Positions 1 through 6,689 of a stretch of 55,957 nt of DNA are shown here, piece by piece (the stretch's first letter is position 1; each line of letters opens with the position of its first letter). The position numbers and the translations under genes are program-made. The DNA is from a virus. The notes under the pieces are model-generated. The model was not told where the DNA came from. It did not search any database and worked only from the letters and a program-made list of their open reading frames with translations. The DNA lies in IMG/VR virus record IMGVR_UViG_3300008954_000067, positions 1-55,957 of that record; one strand, written 5' to 3'.

Positions 1-217
1 ATTTTTGTTGCTGTTTCTCTGCTTGCATTTGTGCTCGGCGCTTACCTTTATGCTTCTTGTCACGACGTACTTTCGACTTCTTGACATAATAACGCCTTTT
101 CCGAACTTCGTTAACTATTCCTGCTTCTTTACATTTTCTTATAAATTTTCGTATCAATGCGTGGGTCGACTGACCATCTTTCCCTAGTTCAACTACTACA
201 TGTGCCGGCTTTGCCAC
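1..217 (-). CDS. rpsU: Ribosomal protein bS21 homologue, 3' end cut by window edge
   Basis: Seen: an open frame of 72 codons read from GTG at 217..215 to the window edge with no stop. The protein starts AKPAHVVVELGKDGQ and continues ALIRKFIRKCKEAGIVNEV, then a strongly basic Lys/Arg-rich tail. Known: bS21 is a roughly 70-residue small-subunit protein with the pattern ALRRFKRxCEKAGxLxEVRRRxxY and a basic tail; it sits near the anti-Shine-Dalgarno end of 16S rRNA and affects initiation. The match covers the whole core, including the Cys and the AG(I/V) and EVR segments. Phage-encoded S21 genes are known from aquatic phages. The start is chosen from a GAGG element eight bases upstream. The gene follows the preceding stop codon by three bases. 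Inference: it may replace host S21 and bias translation to phage mRNAs. The C-terminus is not visible. Confidence 0.88.
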   Translation of the reverse strand, partial: MAKPAHVVVELGKDGQSTHALIRKFIRKCKEAGIVNEVRKRRYYVKKSKVRRDKKHKGKRRAQMQAEKQQQK

Positions 218-220
218 TAT

Positions 221-820
221 TTATACCTCATCGTCCTCTTGTTGGTGAATTGTTGCTATCAGCTTTCTCAAATTTATAAGTGTACGCTCATCATCACTTG
301 GCATATCATCTAAATGATATACAGGATCTGGTTCAATAATATCCATAGGCTTTGGAGCCTTAGAGAAACCATGCTTTGTACCGGATGCTTGAGTATGCGT
401 CCTTGTTCTGAATGTTGGTTGATGAATATTTGCCGGGACAGCACCACCACCTGCAGATGCCTGGCGTTTCTTATACAGATCTGGCATCGGAGAAATTCCC
501 TTCGACACACTTAATTCGCTCAACTTAGTATTCCCTGCAACAAAATAAAATGGATCATTGCCTGCTGCACTTAAATAATCACTAGGTCTGTACCCCATGT
601 TAACAGCAGTAACAAATGCATCTATATCATCCAGCTCAAGAGCCTCTTCATCATCCAGCTCGCTATATGGATCAGGATCTATGTAAGGAAAATCGCCCTG
701 AAGTTGACGAGGTTCAAATCTGCCGGAAGATTTTACAGGACTATAGCCTAATCCTGCCTTATCATCATAGGACCCTACACCTTGTCTATAACTTTGGGGT
801 TGTGGTAGCTTTCGTGGCAT
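221..820 (-). CDS. Unknown acidic, largely disordered head-region protein
   Basis: I do not recognise a family. The 199-residue product is rich in Asp, Glu, Pro and Ser, with an acidic stretch near residues 48-68 (SELDDEEALELDDIDAF), a Gly/Ala-rich break near 122-126, and a second acidic patch near the end (DIIEPDPVYHLDD). No signal peptide, membrane segment or Cys pair is visible. It starts at ATG after an AAGGGATA ribosome-site-like sequence, 17 bases after the previous stop, and ends three bases before the S21 gene. Position downstream of the prohead protease and two paralogous small proteins suggests a head or prohead-associated role, but that is inference from location only. Confidence 0.6.
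   Translation of the reverse strand: MPRKLPQPQSYRQGVGSYDDKAGLGYSPVKSSGRFEPRQLQGDFPYIDPDPYSELDDEEALELDDIDAFVTAVNMGYRPSDYLSAAGNDPFYFVAGNTKLSELSVSKGISPMPDLYKKRQASAGGGAVPANIHQPTFRTRTHTQASGTKHGFSKAPKPMDIIEPDPVYHLDDMPSDDERTLINLRKLIATIHQQEDDEV
226..229 (-). promoter_or_regulatory. Ribosome binding site of the S21 gene
   Basis: On the minus strand GAGG lies eight bases upstream of the GTG start of the S21-like gene. It also forms the last codons of the preceding gene (GAT GAG GTA TAA), so the two genes are translationally close. It supports the GTG start, since no in-frame ATG exists near the 5' end of that gene. Confidence 0.6.
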
Positions 821-837
821 CCATTATCCCTTTTCAG

Positions 838-1410
838 TTACTCTCCAGATATAGAGCCCCAGTCATTAGCACGACTTGGGCTTCTGCCTAAATACTCACC
901 CAGAGTTTCAATCTTTGTTTGATCAATTGCCCCTGAGGTAGTTTTAGGATCTGTATCTGTCATTGAACCATTAAAGGGCGGCCGGGAAGCCTTTGTAGTC
1001 TTAATAAGAAGCGGGTCCTTACCATCATACATATACGCCGGTGGGTCACCCATCTTTGTTGGGTCAACGCCATTGCCTTCACCAGGTGAAACTACATTTG
1101 GTGTAAAGGGTGATCCAGGAAGACCCCCGGGGCCTGTCTCAACATCATCATATATTGGTGGGTCATTTTCATAAAAATCCCTATTAAATGAAGAAAAGCA
1201 GAATCCATTAACTACCTCGCCATCGAGTGCTAGTTTTTGAAATTCTGCTCTACGTTCTTCCGGCGTTATGGTGCCGGCATAAATTGGGCTACCTGGAAAT
1301 GAAACCTCTAATGAAGCTTGATCTGGCCGGGACAGCGCTGGCGTTCCACCTAACTCACCTGATGCTTGTTCTTGCCTAAAAACATCTACAGTTTGATATG
1401 GTGTAGCCAT
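838..1410 (-). CDS. Small head-region protein, paralogue of the upstream gene
   Basis: A 190-residue product of unknown function that aligns along most of its length with the neighbouring 157-residue protein. Shared blocks are a PI-x-(S/A)G-x-I segment, an F-x2-L-x-LDG-x-VN segment, a central block around DVETG, GGLP, SP and PN-x-VSPGEG (about residues 90-113), and a C-terminal TLG-x-Y-LG-x-SPS. The central block is rich in Gly and Pro and looks like an extended linker or binding strip rather than an enzyme core. No membrane segment or catalytic motif is seen. It sits 10 bases after its paralogue within the head-assembly cluster. A minor head, scaffold or cement protein is plausible; it could also be a non-virion protein. 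Confidence 0.65.
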   Translation of the reverse strand: MATPYQTVDVFRQEQASGELGGTPALSRPDQASLEVSFPGSPIYAGTITPEERRAEFQKLALDGEVVNGFCFSSFNRDFYENDPPIYDDVETGPGGLPGSPFTPNVVSPGEGNGVDPTKMGDPPAYMYDGKDPLLIKTTKASRPPFNGSMTDTDPKTTSGAIDQTKIETLGEYLGRSPSRANDWGSISGE

Positions 1411-1420
1411 AAACTAACCC

Positions 1421-1894
1421 TTAGGAAGGTGAGTGCTTGCCGAGGCCATAGTCTCCAAGAGTGTGACTTGAAATTGCTTCCGAAGACGTCTTTGGATTTT
1501 CTTGAGATCCAACACCAACGCCCCAAGTATCACTTGGTGTTGTGCCGTAACCATCAGGGGCTTCAGCTTGCTTGGTGTAGTCAAACCCTTCACCTGGAGA
1601 AACTGGATTAGGTACCCATGGGCTAGCAGGGAGTCCGCCACCACCGGTTTCTACATCACCATAATCAGGAGCCTCAGAGTAATCTCTGCTAAACTCACCG
1701 AAAGTATGACCGGCATCATTTACAACGCCATCCAAAACTAATTCTTGAAACTGTTTCCGTATGCTGTCTGCGTCAATCTCACCAGAATGAATAGGAGATG
1801 TAGCATAACATGTAACCATACGACTGGTACCATGCTTACCTAACTGACTATCTGTAACTACTGGGTTAACTGTTCCTTGCTTGTGGGATGGCAT
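1421..1894 (-). CDS. Small head-region protein, first of a tandem paralogue pair
   Basis: A 157-residue product, not recognised, paralogous to the next gene downstream. The common core lies at about residues 75-105 (YGDVETGGGGLPASP followed by PNPVSPGEG), preceded by an F-Q-E-L-V-L-DG segment and followed by a short conserved C-terminus ending HSPS. The paralogues differ mainly in their N-termini and in a longer insertion before the C-terminal block in the 190-residue copy. The ATG start has a TTTAGGAGAAA ribosome site just upstream, overlapping the end of the preceding basic protein gene. Tandem duplication followed by divergence is the simplest explanation. Function unknown; head-associated by neighbourhood. 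Confidence 0.65.
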   Translation of the reverse strand: MPSHKQGTVNPVVTDSQLGKHGTSRMVTCYATSPIHSGEIDADSIRKQFQELVLDGVVNDAGHTFGEFSRDYSEAPDYGDVETGGGGLPASPWVPNPVSPGEGFDYTKQAEAPDGYGTTPSDTWGVGVGSQENPKTSSEAISSHTLGDYGLGKHSPS

Positions 1895-1904
1895 CTATTT
1901 TCTC

Positions 1905-2207
1905 CTAAAGCTTACGCTTAATACGTTTTGAAACCTTACGACGTGCCTCAGAAATCTTCCGCAGTCGGCTTCTTACTTTTTTCTCTTGTACCTTAAGAAC
2001 CTTAAGGTGATCTAAATCTTTTTCTAATGTACCGGCCAATTCATCAGCCTCAACCTCATCAGCAGTTACTTTTTCTGGATCATCCAGACCAGCAACCATG
2101 GGATCGGACTCGCGTAATTTGCGGCGGCGAAGTTTTGTCTTCTCTTCTAAGACCATTTTACGAAGCATTCCTGGTGTCAGCTTCTTTGCTCTTTTTGCTC
2201 TAGCCAT
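1905..2207 (-). CDS. Small basic coiled-coil protein, possible prohead core component
   Basis: A 100-residue protein with very high Lys/Arg content at both ends (MARAKRAKKL at the start, VSKRIKRKL at the end) and an acidic middle (residues 45-65). The second half has a heptad-like pattern (LEKDLDHLKVLKVQEKKVRSRL) consistent with a long helix or coiled coil. Known: T4 phages place small, highly charged prohead core proteins (gp67, gp68, gp22) in this part of the genome next to the protease. Inference: a small core or scaffold protein, possibly nucleic-acid binding. No sequence-level family match can be claimed. The ATG has a GGAGAA site upstream, in an 81-bp gap that is one of the longer spacers of the window. 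Confidence 0.55.
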   Translation of the reverse strand: MARAKRAKKLTPGMLRKMVLEEKTKLRRRKLRESDPMVAGLDDPEKVTADEVEADELAGTLEKDLDHLKVLKVQEKKVRSRLRKISEARRKVSKRIKRKL

Positions 2208-2240
2208 GATTTTGTTCTCCTATTCATAAATCGTAAAGCG

Positions 2241-2252
2241 ATTCTAATATAC
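2241..2252 (-). repeat. Intergenic 12-mer shared with a second spacer, with adjacent small inverted repeat
   Basis: The minus strand reads GTATATTAGAAT here, 33 bases upstream of the ATG of the basic coiled-coil gene. The identical 12-mer occurs at 13161-13172, just upstream of the primase gene. It contains TATATT, one mismatch from a -10 hexamer. Overlapping its 3' end is a perfect 5-bp inverted repeat AATCG-CTTTA-CGATT. The 2208-2288 spacer holds nothing else that I can identify. Promoter function is a guess from location and sharing. Confidence 0.3.
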
Positions 2253-2288
2253 ATATGCAGTTCCAGCGGAATCTTACTACCGGATTGC

Positions 2289-2738
2289 TTACTTATTATT
2301 CTGTCCCGGCCGAGAATCAGCAAAAGCCAGTTTGGCCCAATGATCGGCAGGGTTACCCTCTTGGCCAAATGCATCAATGGGGTCTAATTGATCCATTTGT
2401 CTTGATGCTCGGTCTGCAAGGGCTGGACCCTTTGACTCAGCACCTAATTGTTCTTGTAATGTTGTTTTTGCAGTGTCTGCAAAAATTGATGCCATCACAC
2501 TATCATCTGTCAACGTCTTTACTGAGCCTGCAACAGCACTATCAAATGCAGGATTTGCCTGTGATTCGGCAGAGGATTTTCTTCTTCTACCTGGGCGTTT
2601 CTTTGTAGATTCACTAAGCATAGAATCAAGGCTAGCTGAGCGATCGCGGGTTGTTGTCTCTATTAGGCCCTCAGCAAGAATCTCTACCAAGCATTCCTTG
2701 ACAATGTCCTTTAATACGTTTCTAGATATTTTTGCCAT
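2289..2738 (-). CDS. Putative prohead scaffold or core protein
   Basis: A 149-residue product beginning with an amphipathic helix (ISRNVLKDIVKECLVEILAEG, residues 4-24), then a Ser/Lys/Arg-rich stretch containing RPGRRRK (about 48-54), and a polar Ala/Asp/Gln-rich C-terminal half without hydrophobic segments. Known: T4-like phages encode scaffold and core proteins directly after the prohead protease gp21, and these are helical, polar and of low complexity. Inference: scaffold or core component, by position and composition only. It begins nine bases after the preceding gene. Alternatives are a head completion or internal DNA-binding protein, given the basic cluster. Confidence 0.55.
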   Translation of the reverse strand: MAKISRNVLKDIVKECLVEILAEGLIETTTRDRSASLDSMLSESTKKRPGRRRKSSAESQANPAFDSAVAGSVKTLTDDSVMASIFADTAKTTLQEQLGAESKGPALADRASRQMDQLDPIDAFGQEGNPADHWAKLAFADSRPGQNNK

Positions 2739-2747
2739 TATTATTCC

Positions 2748-3098
2748 TTAAGAAATTGTACCAAAATCAGCCTGATCATGAGGTGGTAATTGTTTGGCTG
2801 CAATGCCGGTCAGTTCTGCACATACACTAATTGTACCAGAACCATTAACCACATTAATCTGCTTACACTTTACTTCGAATCTTTGCATGCCTAATGCTAA
2901 ATTCATTGCAGTCCCGCCAGTATCTCCAAAATCAATGGTATTACTAGCATGTTGGGCTGTGCAAACGACTACAACGGCGGATGTGACGTAATCAAGGTCA
3001 ATGGTAAAATCGCCACCAGAACTATGAACGAATGGGGTACCAGCAACCTGATACTCTGATGCAAAATTTAATCCTGGGGCTGCATTATAAAGAGCCAT
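2748..3098 (-). CDS. Small beta-rich virion protein, possible head decoration
   Basis: A 116-residue product beginning ALYNAAPGLNFASEY. The sequence alternates hydrophobic and small polar residues (FTIDLDYVTSAVVVVC, GSGTISVCAELTG) as in a compact beta-sandwich, has no charged clusters and no membrane segment. Start choice: an in-frame TTG at 3113 would add five residues, but GGGAG lies ten bases upstream of ATG at 3098 and inside the would-be extension, so the ATG is preferred. It follows the prohead protease after two bases. Known: phage head cement or decoration proteins are often small beta proteins encoded beside the protease. Assignment to that class is inference. Confidence 0.65.
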   Translation of the reverse strand: MALYNAAPGLNFASEYQVAGTPFVHSSGGDFTIDLDYVTSAVVVVCTAQHASNTIDFGDTGGTAMNLALGMQRFEVKCKQINVVNGSGTISVCAELTGIAAKQLPPHDQADFGTIS

Positions 3099-3100
3099 TA

Positions 3101-3712
3101 TTATTTCTCCCAATCCATAATATCATTAAAGATCCTATCGATTCTATCTGTTTTTGTAAAGTATTGATCTAAGTCTTTTCTACTAATCTCTCGGCCCTCT
3201 TTCATCATAAAGGCTCCAGGTGTAGAGGGCTCAGAAACAAAGTCCCAACAAATTAACTGAAAATCGTCTTGGACAACTTGGTAGTCCCCTTTTTGTGTTG
3301 TGGACCCCACGCCACGTGATGATATGCCTAAGGTTACCCCTGCCTCAACTAGATTTTGAAGAATCTTGCCGCAGGGTGTGTCGAGTAGCTCAACTGTGCC
3401 CTTACAGACGTCACCTTCCATCCATGCTTCCCTAATGATATGCGAAACATTCTTTAGTTCTACAACTGAGGAGTCTGGGTGGTCACATTCTCCCAAGGCC
3501 CGATTTTCCCTAATGAACTTCTGATAATTCCTAACCTCTCGTTCAAGAATAGGAAGAGGATAAATTCGGCCATTTTGATTAAGGGTCTCTGCCTTTTGCA
3601 AAATGCCCTTCATAACAATCTTACCATTGTTTTGTTCACGAGACTCTTTAATCATCTCTTTGTTATATTCAAAGGGTAACCATGAAGTAACTAGTTTCAA
3701 GTTATTTGCCAT
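3101..3712 (-). CDS. 21: Prohead core maturation protease, gp21-like
   Basis: A 203-residue protease that would cleave scaffold and head proteins during prohead maturation. Seen: an N-terminal segment with NGRIYP (about residues 47-52), a catalytic-His motif GECDHPD (His78), and a catalytic-Ser motif LGISSRGVG (Ser131 or Ser132), followed by a beta-rich C-terminal half. Known: this order of His then SSRG is typical of the T4 gp21/herpesvirus-assemblin-like fold of phage prohead proteases. Its length is close to T4 gp21 (about 212). Its ATG overlaps the stop of the upstream gene by one base (TAATG-type junction), and portal lies just beyond, matching T4 gene order portal, small proteins, protease. 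Confidence 0.9.
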   Translation of the reverse strand: MANNLKLVTSWLPFEYNKEMIKESREQNNGKIVMKGILQKAETLNQNGRIYPLPILEREVRNYQKFIRENRALGECDHPDSSVVELKNVSHIIREAWMEGDVCKGTVELLDTPCGKILQNLVEAGVTLGISSRGVGSTTQKGDYQVVQDDFQLICWDFVSEPSTPGAFMMKEGREISRKDLDQYFTKTDRIDRIFNDIMDWEK

Positions 3713-4560
3713 TATGAGTTCTCCAATAATTCTTGTTTTAATGCTGATACAAGCAGGAACTTAGAAATGACATCATCATTAATCTCATCTGGAGTCAAAC
3801 TATCAACGTTTTCACGAATTACATTCATCTTTTCATTGAGTATTTGGTTATCACATGCTAATGAGTATACCTTTAGTTCATCTAATGTTGATTCCCTAAT
3901 ATCGGATAAATAGTCGATTAATGATGTTGCATCTTTTTGCTCCAAAGCAAATACATACTCCTTTATAATCTCAGCCTGTTCATCATTTAGGGTATCATCA
4001 TATTTTTTATTGAATTTCTCCGTCATAATCCGAACAGTTAAAACATCAACATCATCATTTCTATGCACGTTGATATCCTCATCCTTCTTTTCTTGCAATA
4101 GCCACTTGCAGACCTTGTCCTCATAATTTGCCACCCGGCTAATATGGGCAGACCTATTATCCCGCCAATCGTTTAATAATGTTTGTATCGTTGCATATGA
4201 CCTATAGTCTTTTACGCGTTGAGCATAAAATGACTCATCATCAATGCGGTGGTTGATATCCTTTATTAGCTTAGCTTTTTCTTTTCTAAGCTCCGTTGAG
4301 TTAAAGTCTAAGGCTGCACTTTTTGCCTCACCTAAAATTCGGCCGGCAAGAACATCAGAGCTTACAGACGTTTTTACAAGGGCATTGAATAAACGAAATT
4401 CCCTATATAGTTCTGAACCTGGTTTAAAGTTATCAGTCAAAACCTGTGTAATTACCTGAGCCCTGTCTTCGTTTCCTTCTACGAGCGACTGCGATATACT
4501 TCGAAGAAGTTGCTCGTATATGATGCCGACATTCCTCTTTTTATTATGTGTCTTCGCCAT
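3712..4560 (-). CDS. Helical protein between portal and prohead protease
   Basis: A 282-residue, almost entirely helical and charged product. The N-terminus (HNKKRNVGIIYEQLLRSISQ) and the segment FRLFNALVKT look like ordered helices; the middle is rich in Lys, Asp and Arg and could form coiled coils. No membrane segment, Cys pair or catalytic motif is evident. The gene starts within the last 17 bases of the portal gene and ends overlapping the protease start, so it is tightly coupled to prohead genes. Known: T4 places small prohead core proteins gp67 and gp68 in this slot, but those are much shorter. I infer a prohead assembly role without claiming homology. Confidence 0.65.
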   Translation of the reverse strand: MAKTHNKKRNVGIIYEQLLRSISQSLVEGNEDRAQVITQVLTDNFKPGSELYREFRLFNALVKTSVSSDVLAGRILGEAKSAALDFNSTELRKEKAKLIKDINHRIDDESFYAQRVKDYRSYATIQTLLNDWRDNRSAHISRVANYEDKVCKWLLQEKKDEDINVHRNDDVDVLTVRIMTEKFNKKYDDTLNDEQAEIIKEYVFALEQKDATSLIDYLSDIRESTLDELKVYSLACDNQILNEKMNVIRENVDSLTPDEINDDVISKFLLVSALKQELLENS

Positions 4561-6628
4561 CGGTCGTTAACCCATCCTCTTCTGTTAAATCGATCTCGAG
4601 TTCCATATCTTCCTGCCCTAATCGTGACTCTGCTAGCAGTTCCTTACTAGAAATACCTATTGCGCTCCCCAGCTTACTTAAAGTAGTTTCCATCTCACGT
4701 GTCATCTTCGCATGCTCACCAATCTTATCATCCAGGTAATTGTCTAATGATGGTGTATAAGGAAGTAGATCACTTGCGTCGGTACCTTCTCTGAATGGGT
4801 CTCTTAATACGTTGCTCTTATCATATGGGTCATTTGAGGTATCTTGCTTTCTTCCTGATTTTCCCACACTGGTCATTTTTACAAAATCGGGTGCATTAAG
4901 TGAAGAAGGGCCGGAACGAACTGTCCGACTTTTCTTTATAGGTTCATTAAATGTATTCCTCATTTGCCTCTGGGCTTTTATTGGACTTTCTTCATCATCA
5001 ATTGATAACCTGGCAATGTCTATCTCGTCGTCTTCATCTTCATCTTCATCTTCATCCGACGGCAATGCAGTTAGTAGCTGGCCATCTACCATATCGGCCG
5101 CAAATAGATCTCCGCCTTCGTCTCCGCCTTCGTCACCACCAGCTTCTTCATCACCACCTCCGCCAAAGAGATCATCACCACCACCCTCACCACCGGCGGC
5201 GCCGGCGCCTGGTAGGGCCGCGGCCTGGTCTGGAGGTACGGCTGTTGCTTCTACCTTAAGGTCCATTACCTTATCATCAATAATACCCTCTAGAATGTGG
5301 CGGATATCATCATCTCTAAGTCCTAAGATATTTTTACGAATCCACTCTCTATCAACAATACCTTCCGGTGCGGTACCTGCAATCTCAAACTTCCTTGCAA
5401 TTAGCTCAAGTTTTTGCTGCTGGGCTATAGATGATGGGTTGGACAGTTTCAACTCGAAATCTAAAAGATCCTCGCCTTCAAACCCATGAGAGAATAGATG
5501 AATCATAGCTATTTTATTCAACTCAGATAATACAGTTTTTTGAATTCGCTGAATTGATCTTGAGAATCTAATATCTTCTTGGGCAAGTGTTGCCTTGGCA
5601 CCGACATCCTCATCATATCCCAGATATGCCCGTGGGATCTTTAATGCTGCAAATAGCTTCTTTTGGATATATTCAACATCCTGAACTGCTGCAGTATTTG
5701 AACCACCAGCAAGGGTTTCAATCTTTGTCCCCGATTCCCCCCCACGTACGGGAAGAAAATAATCTTCATCCACGCTCAGTGGATTATACCGTAGGTCGAC
5801 CTGGCCAGTTTCTTTATTTATGATTTGACTTCTTTTAAGAGACGTCTGAGCCTGTTGTAGATACTCTGCAACATTCTCAGGAGGAACATTACCAACATCG
5901 ATATAGAATACCCTTCGTTCTGGAGCACGAATGACCCTATATACCAACATGGCATCCTCAATAAGGATCAATTGTCTCCATATGCGTCTGGCAGACTCTA
6001 AAACAGAATTCCCATATGGTAGAAAGGCATCATTACCTAAAAGCCTAAAATGAGATACCTGCCAATTCTCCAAAACCTGGTTCCCTTGTGTTATCCATCG
6101 GAACCTTACAGCTGAGGGATCGTTTGGGTCAAATCCTTCTTCACGCTCAATCTCCGATATAGGGATTGGGTATGCATTTATCATGCCGAACTCTGGTGAA
6201 ACATCATTGAACAAGAAAAAATCACCATACTTGCATAGATTTCTCACCCACATAGGCAAATTGAATTCAATGTTCATCGTTTCTAGAAATAATGTGTCAA
6301 GAATTTCTTGAATCCGACGGTTCTCTGAGTATATGTGTAGGATATGTCCCTTTTCATCTGGGGACACCGTCTCCTCGGCATATATGTCTAAAGCAGATGC
6401 AATCTCAGGTGTAGCTTCCATTTCGCTAAAGTCACTATATCTGGACATTCTATCAAATGCCCCATAAGCAGACAATGTGCTATTATATACATCACTATGT
6501 TGCTTAGAGAACATATCCAGCGTAGACTGTGCGCCCTTTGTCTGGAAGTCACGAACCCTACGCTTAACCATTGGGCCGCCACGAAACAGTTGCGTTAATC
6601 GTTGAAATAGGTTTTTATTCTTTGCCAT
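4544..6628 (-). CDS. 20: Portal vertex protein, gp20-like
   Basis: The portal dodecamer forms the DNA channel and neck attachment at one head vertex. Seen: 694 residues with an N-terminal charged segment, the block ATPEIASALDIYAEETVSPD (about 73-92), MWVRNLCKYGDFFLF, APERRVFYIDVGNVPP and KLFAALKIPRAYLGYDEDV, all typical of T4-type portals. It is longer than T4 gp20 (about 524) because of a low-complexity tail: a Gly/Asp/Glu-rich stretch near residues 480-515, then a DEDEDEDDEID run near 530-542, and a further 150 polar residues. The tail is probably disordered. Gene neighbours are terminase upstream and protease downstream. An extended -10 element lies 33 bases before the ATG, whose ribosome site is AGAGGAT. 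Confidence 0.92.
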   Translation of the reverse strand: MAKNKNLFQRLTQLFRGGPMVKRRVRDFQTKGAQSTLDMFSKQHSDVYNSTLSAYGAFDRMSRYSDFSEMEATPEIASALDIYAEETVSPDEKGHILHIYSENRRIQEILDTLFLETMNIEFNLPMWVRNLCKYGDFFLFNDVSPEFGMINAYPIPISEIEREEGFDPNDPSAVRFRWITQGNQVLENWQVSHFRLLGNDAFLPYGNSVLESARRIWRQLILIEDAMLVYRVIRAPERRVFYIDVGNVPPENVAEYLQQAQTSLKRSQIINKETGQVDLRYNPLSVDEDYFLPVRGGESGTKIETLAGGSNTAAVQDVEYIQKKLFAALKIPRAYLGYDEDVGAKATLAQEDIRFSRSIQRIQKTVLSELNKIAMIHLFSHGFEGEDLLDFELKLSNPSSIAQQQKLELIARKFEIAGTAPEGIVDREWIRKNILGLRDDDIRHILEGIIDDKVMDLKVEATAVPPDQAAALPGAGAAGGEGGGDDLFGGGGDEEAGGDEGGDEGGDLFAADMVDGQLLTALPSDEDEDEDEDDEIDIARLSIDDEESPIKAQRQMRNTFNEPIKKSRTVRSGPSSLNAPDFVKMTSVGKSGRKQDTSNDPYDKSNVLRDPFREGTDASDLLPYTPSLDNYLDDKIGEHAKMTREMETTLSKLGSAIGISSKELLAESRLGQEDMELEIDLTEEDGLTTDGEDT

Positions 6629-6661
6629 GCCTATCCTCTACTCTTTCTCGGGCATATTGAG

Positions 6662-6672
6662 ATTATACCATA
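6662..6672 (-). promoter_or_regulatory. Candidate promoter (extended -10) before the portal gene
   Basis: In the 61-bp gap between terminase and portal the minus strand reads TATGGTATAAT: a perfect TATAAT with the TGn extension used by promoters that lack a good -35. The same 11 bases recur in the 29485-29531 gap. No convincing -35 hexamer is present. Whether host sigma-70 or the phage sigma factor would use it cannot be told. Confidence 0.45.
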
Positions 6673-6689
6673 ATTGCCAAGATAATAAA

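Noticed and set aside
218-225. TATAAATA on the minus strand, the exact T4 late-promoter consensus, just before the S21 GTG
   Set aside because: It abuts the start codon, so a transcript from it would begin inside the S21 coding sequence; it also encodes the end of the preceding gene and its stop codon. Could still serve a gene further left, which is out of view.
5026-5060. Simple repeat of TCATCT/TCATCC type
   Set aside because: It is the codon-level consequence of the Asp/Glu run in the portal tail, not an independent repeat element.
4812-5489. 225-codon plus-strand open frame
   Set aside because: It is the reverse of the portal's low-complexity acidic tail, giving a Ser/Pro repeat protein. 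No ribosome site, and every supported gene is on the other strand.
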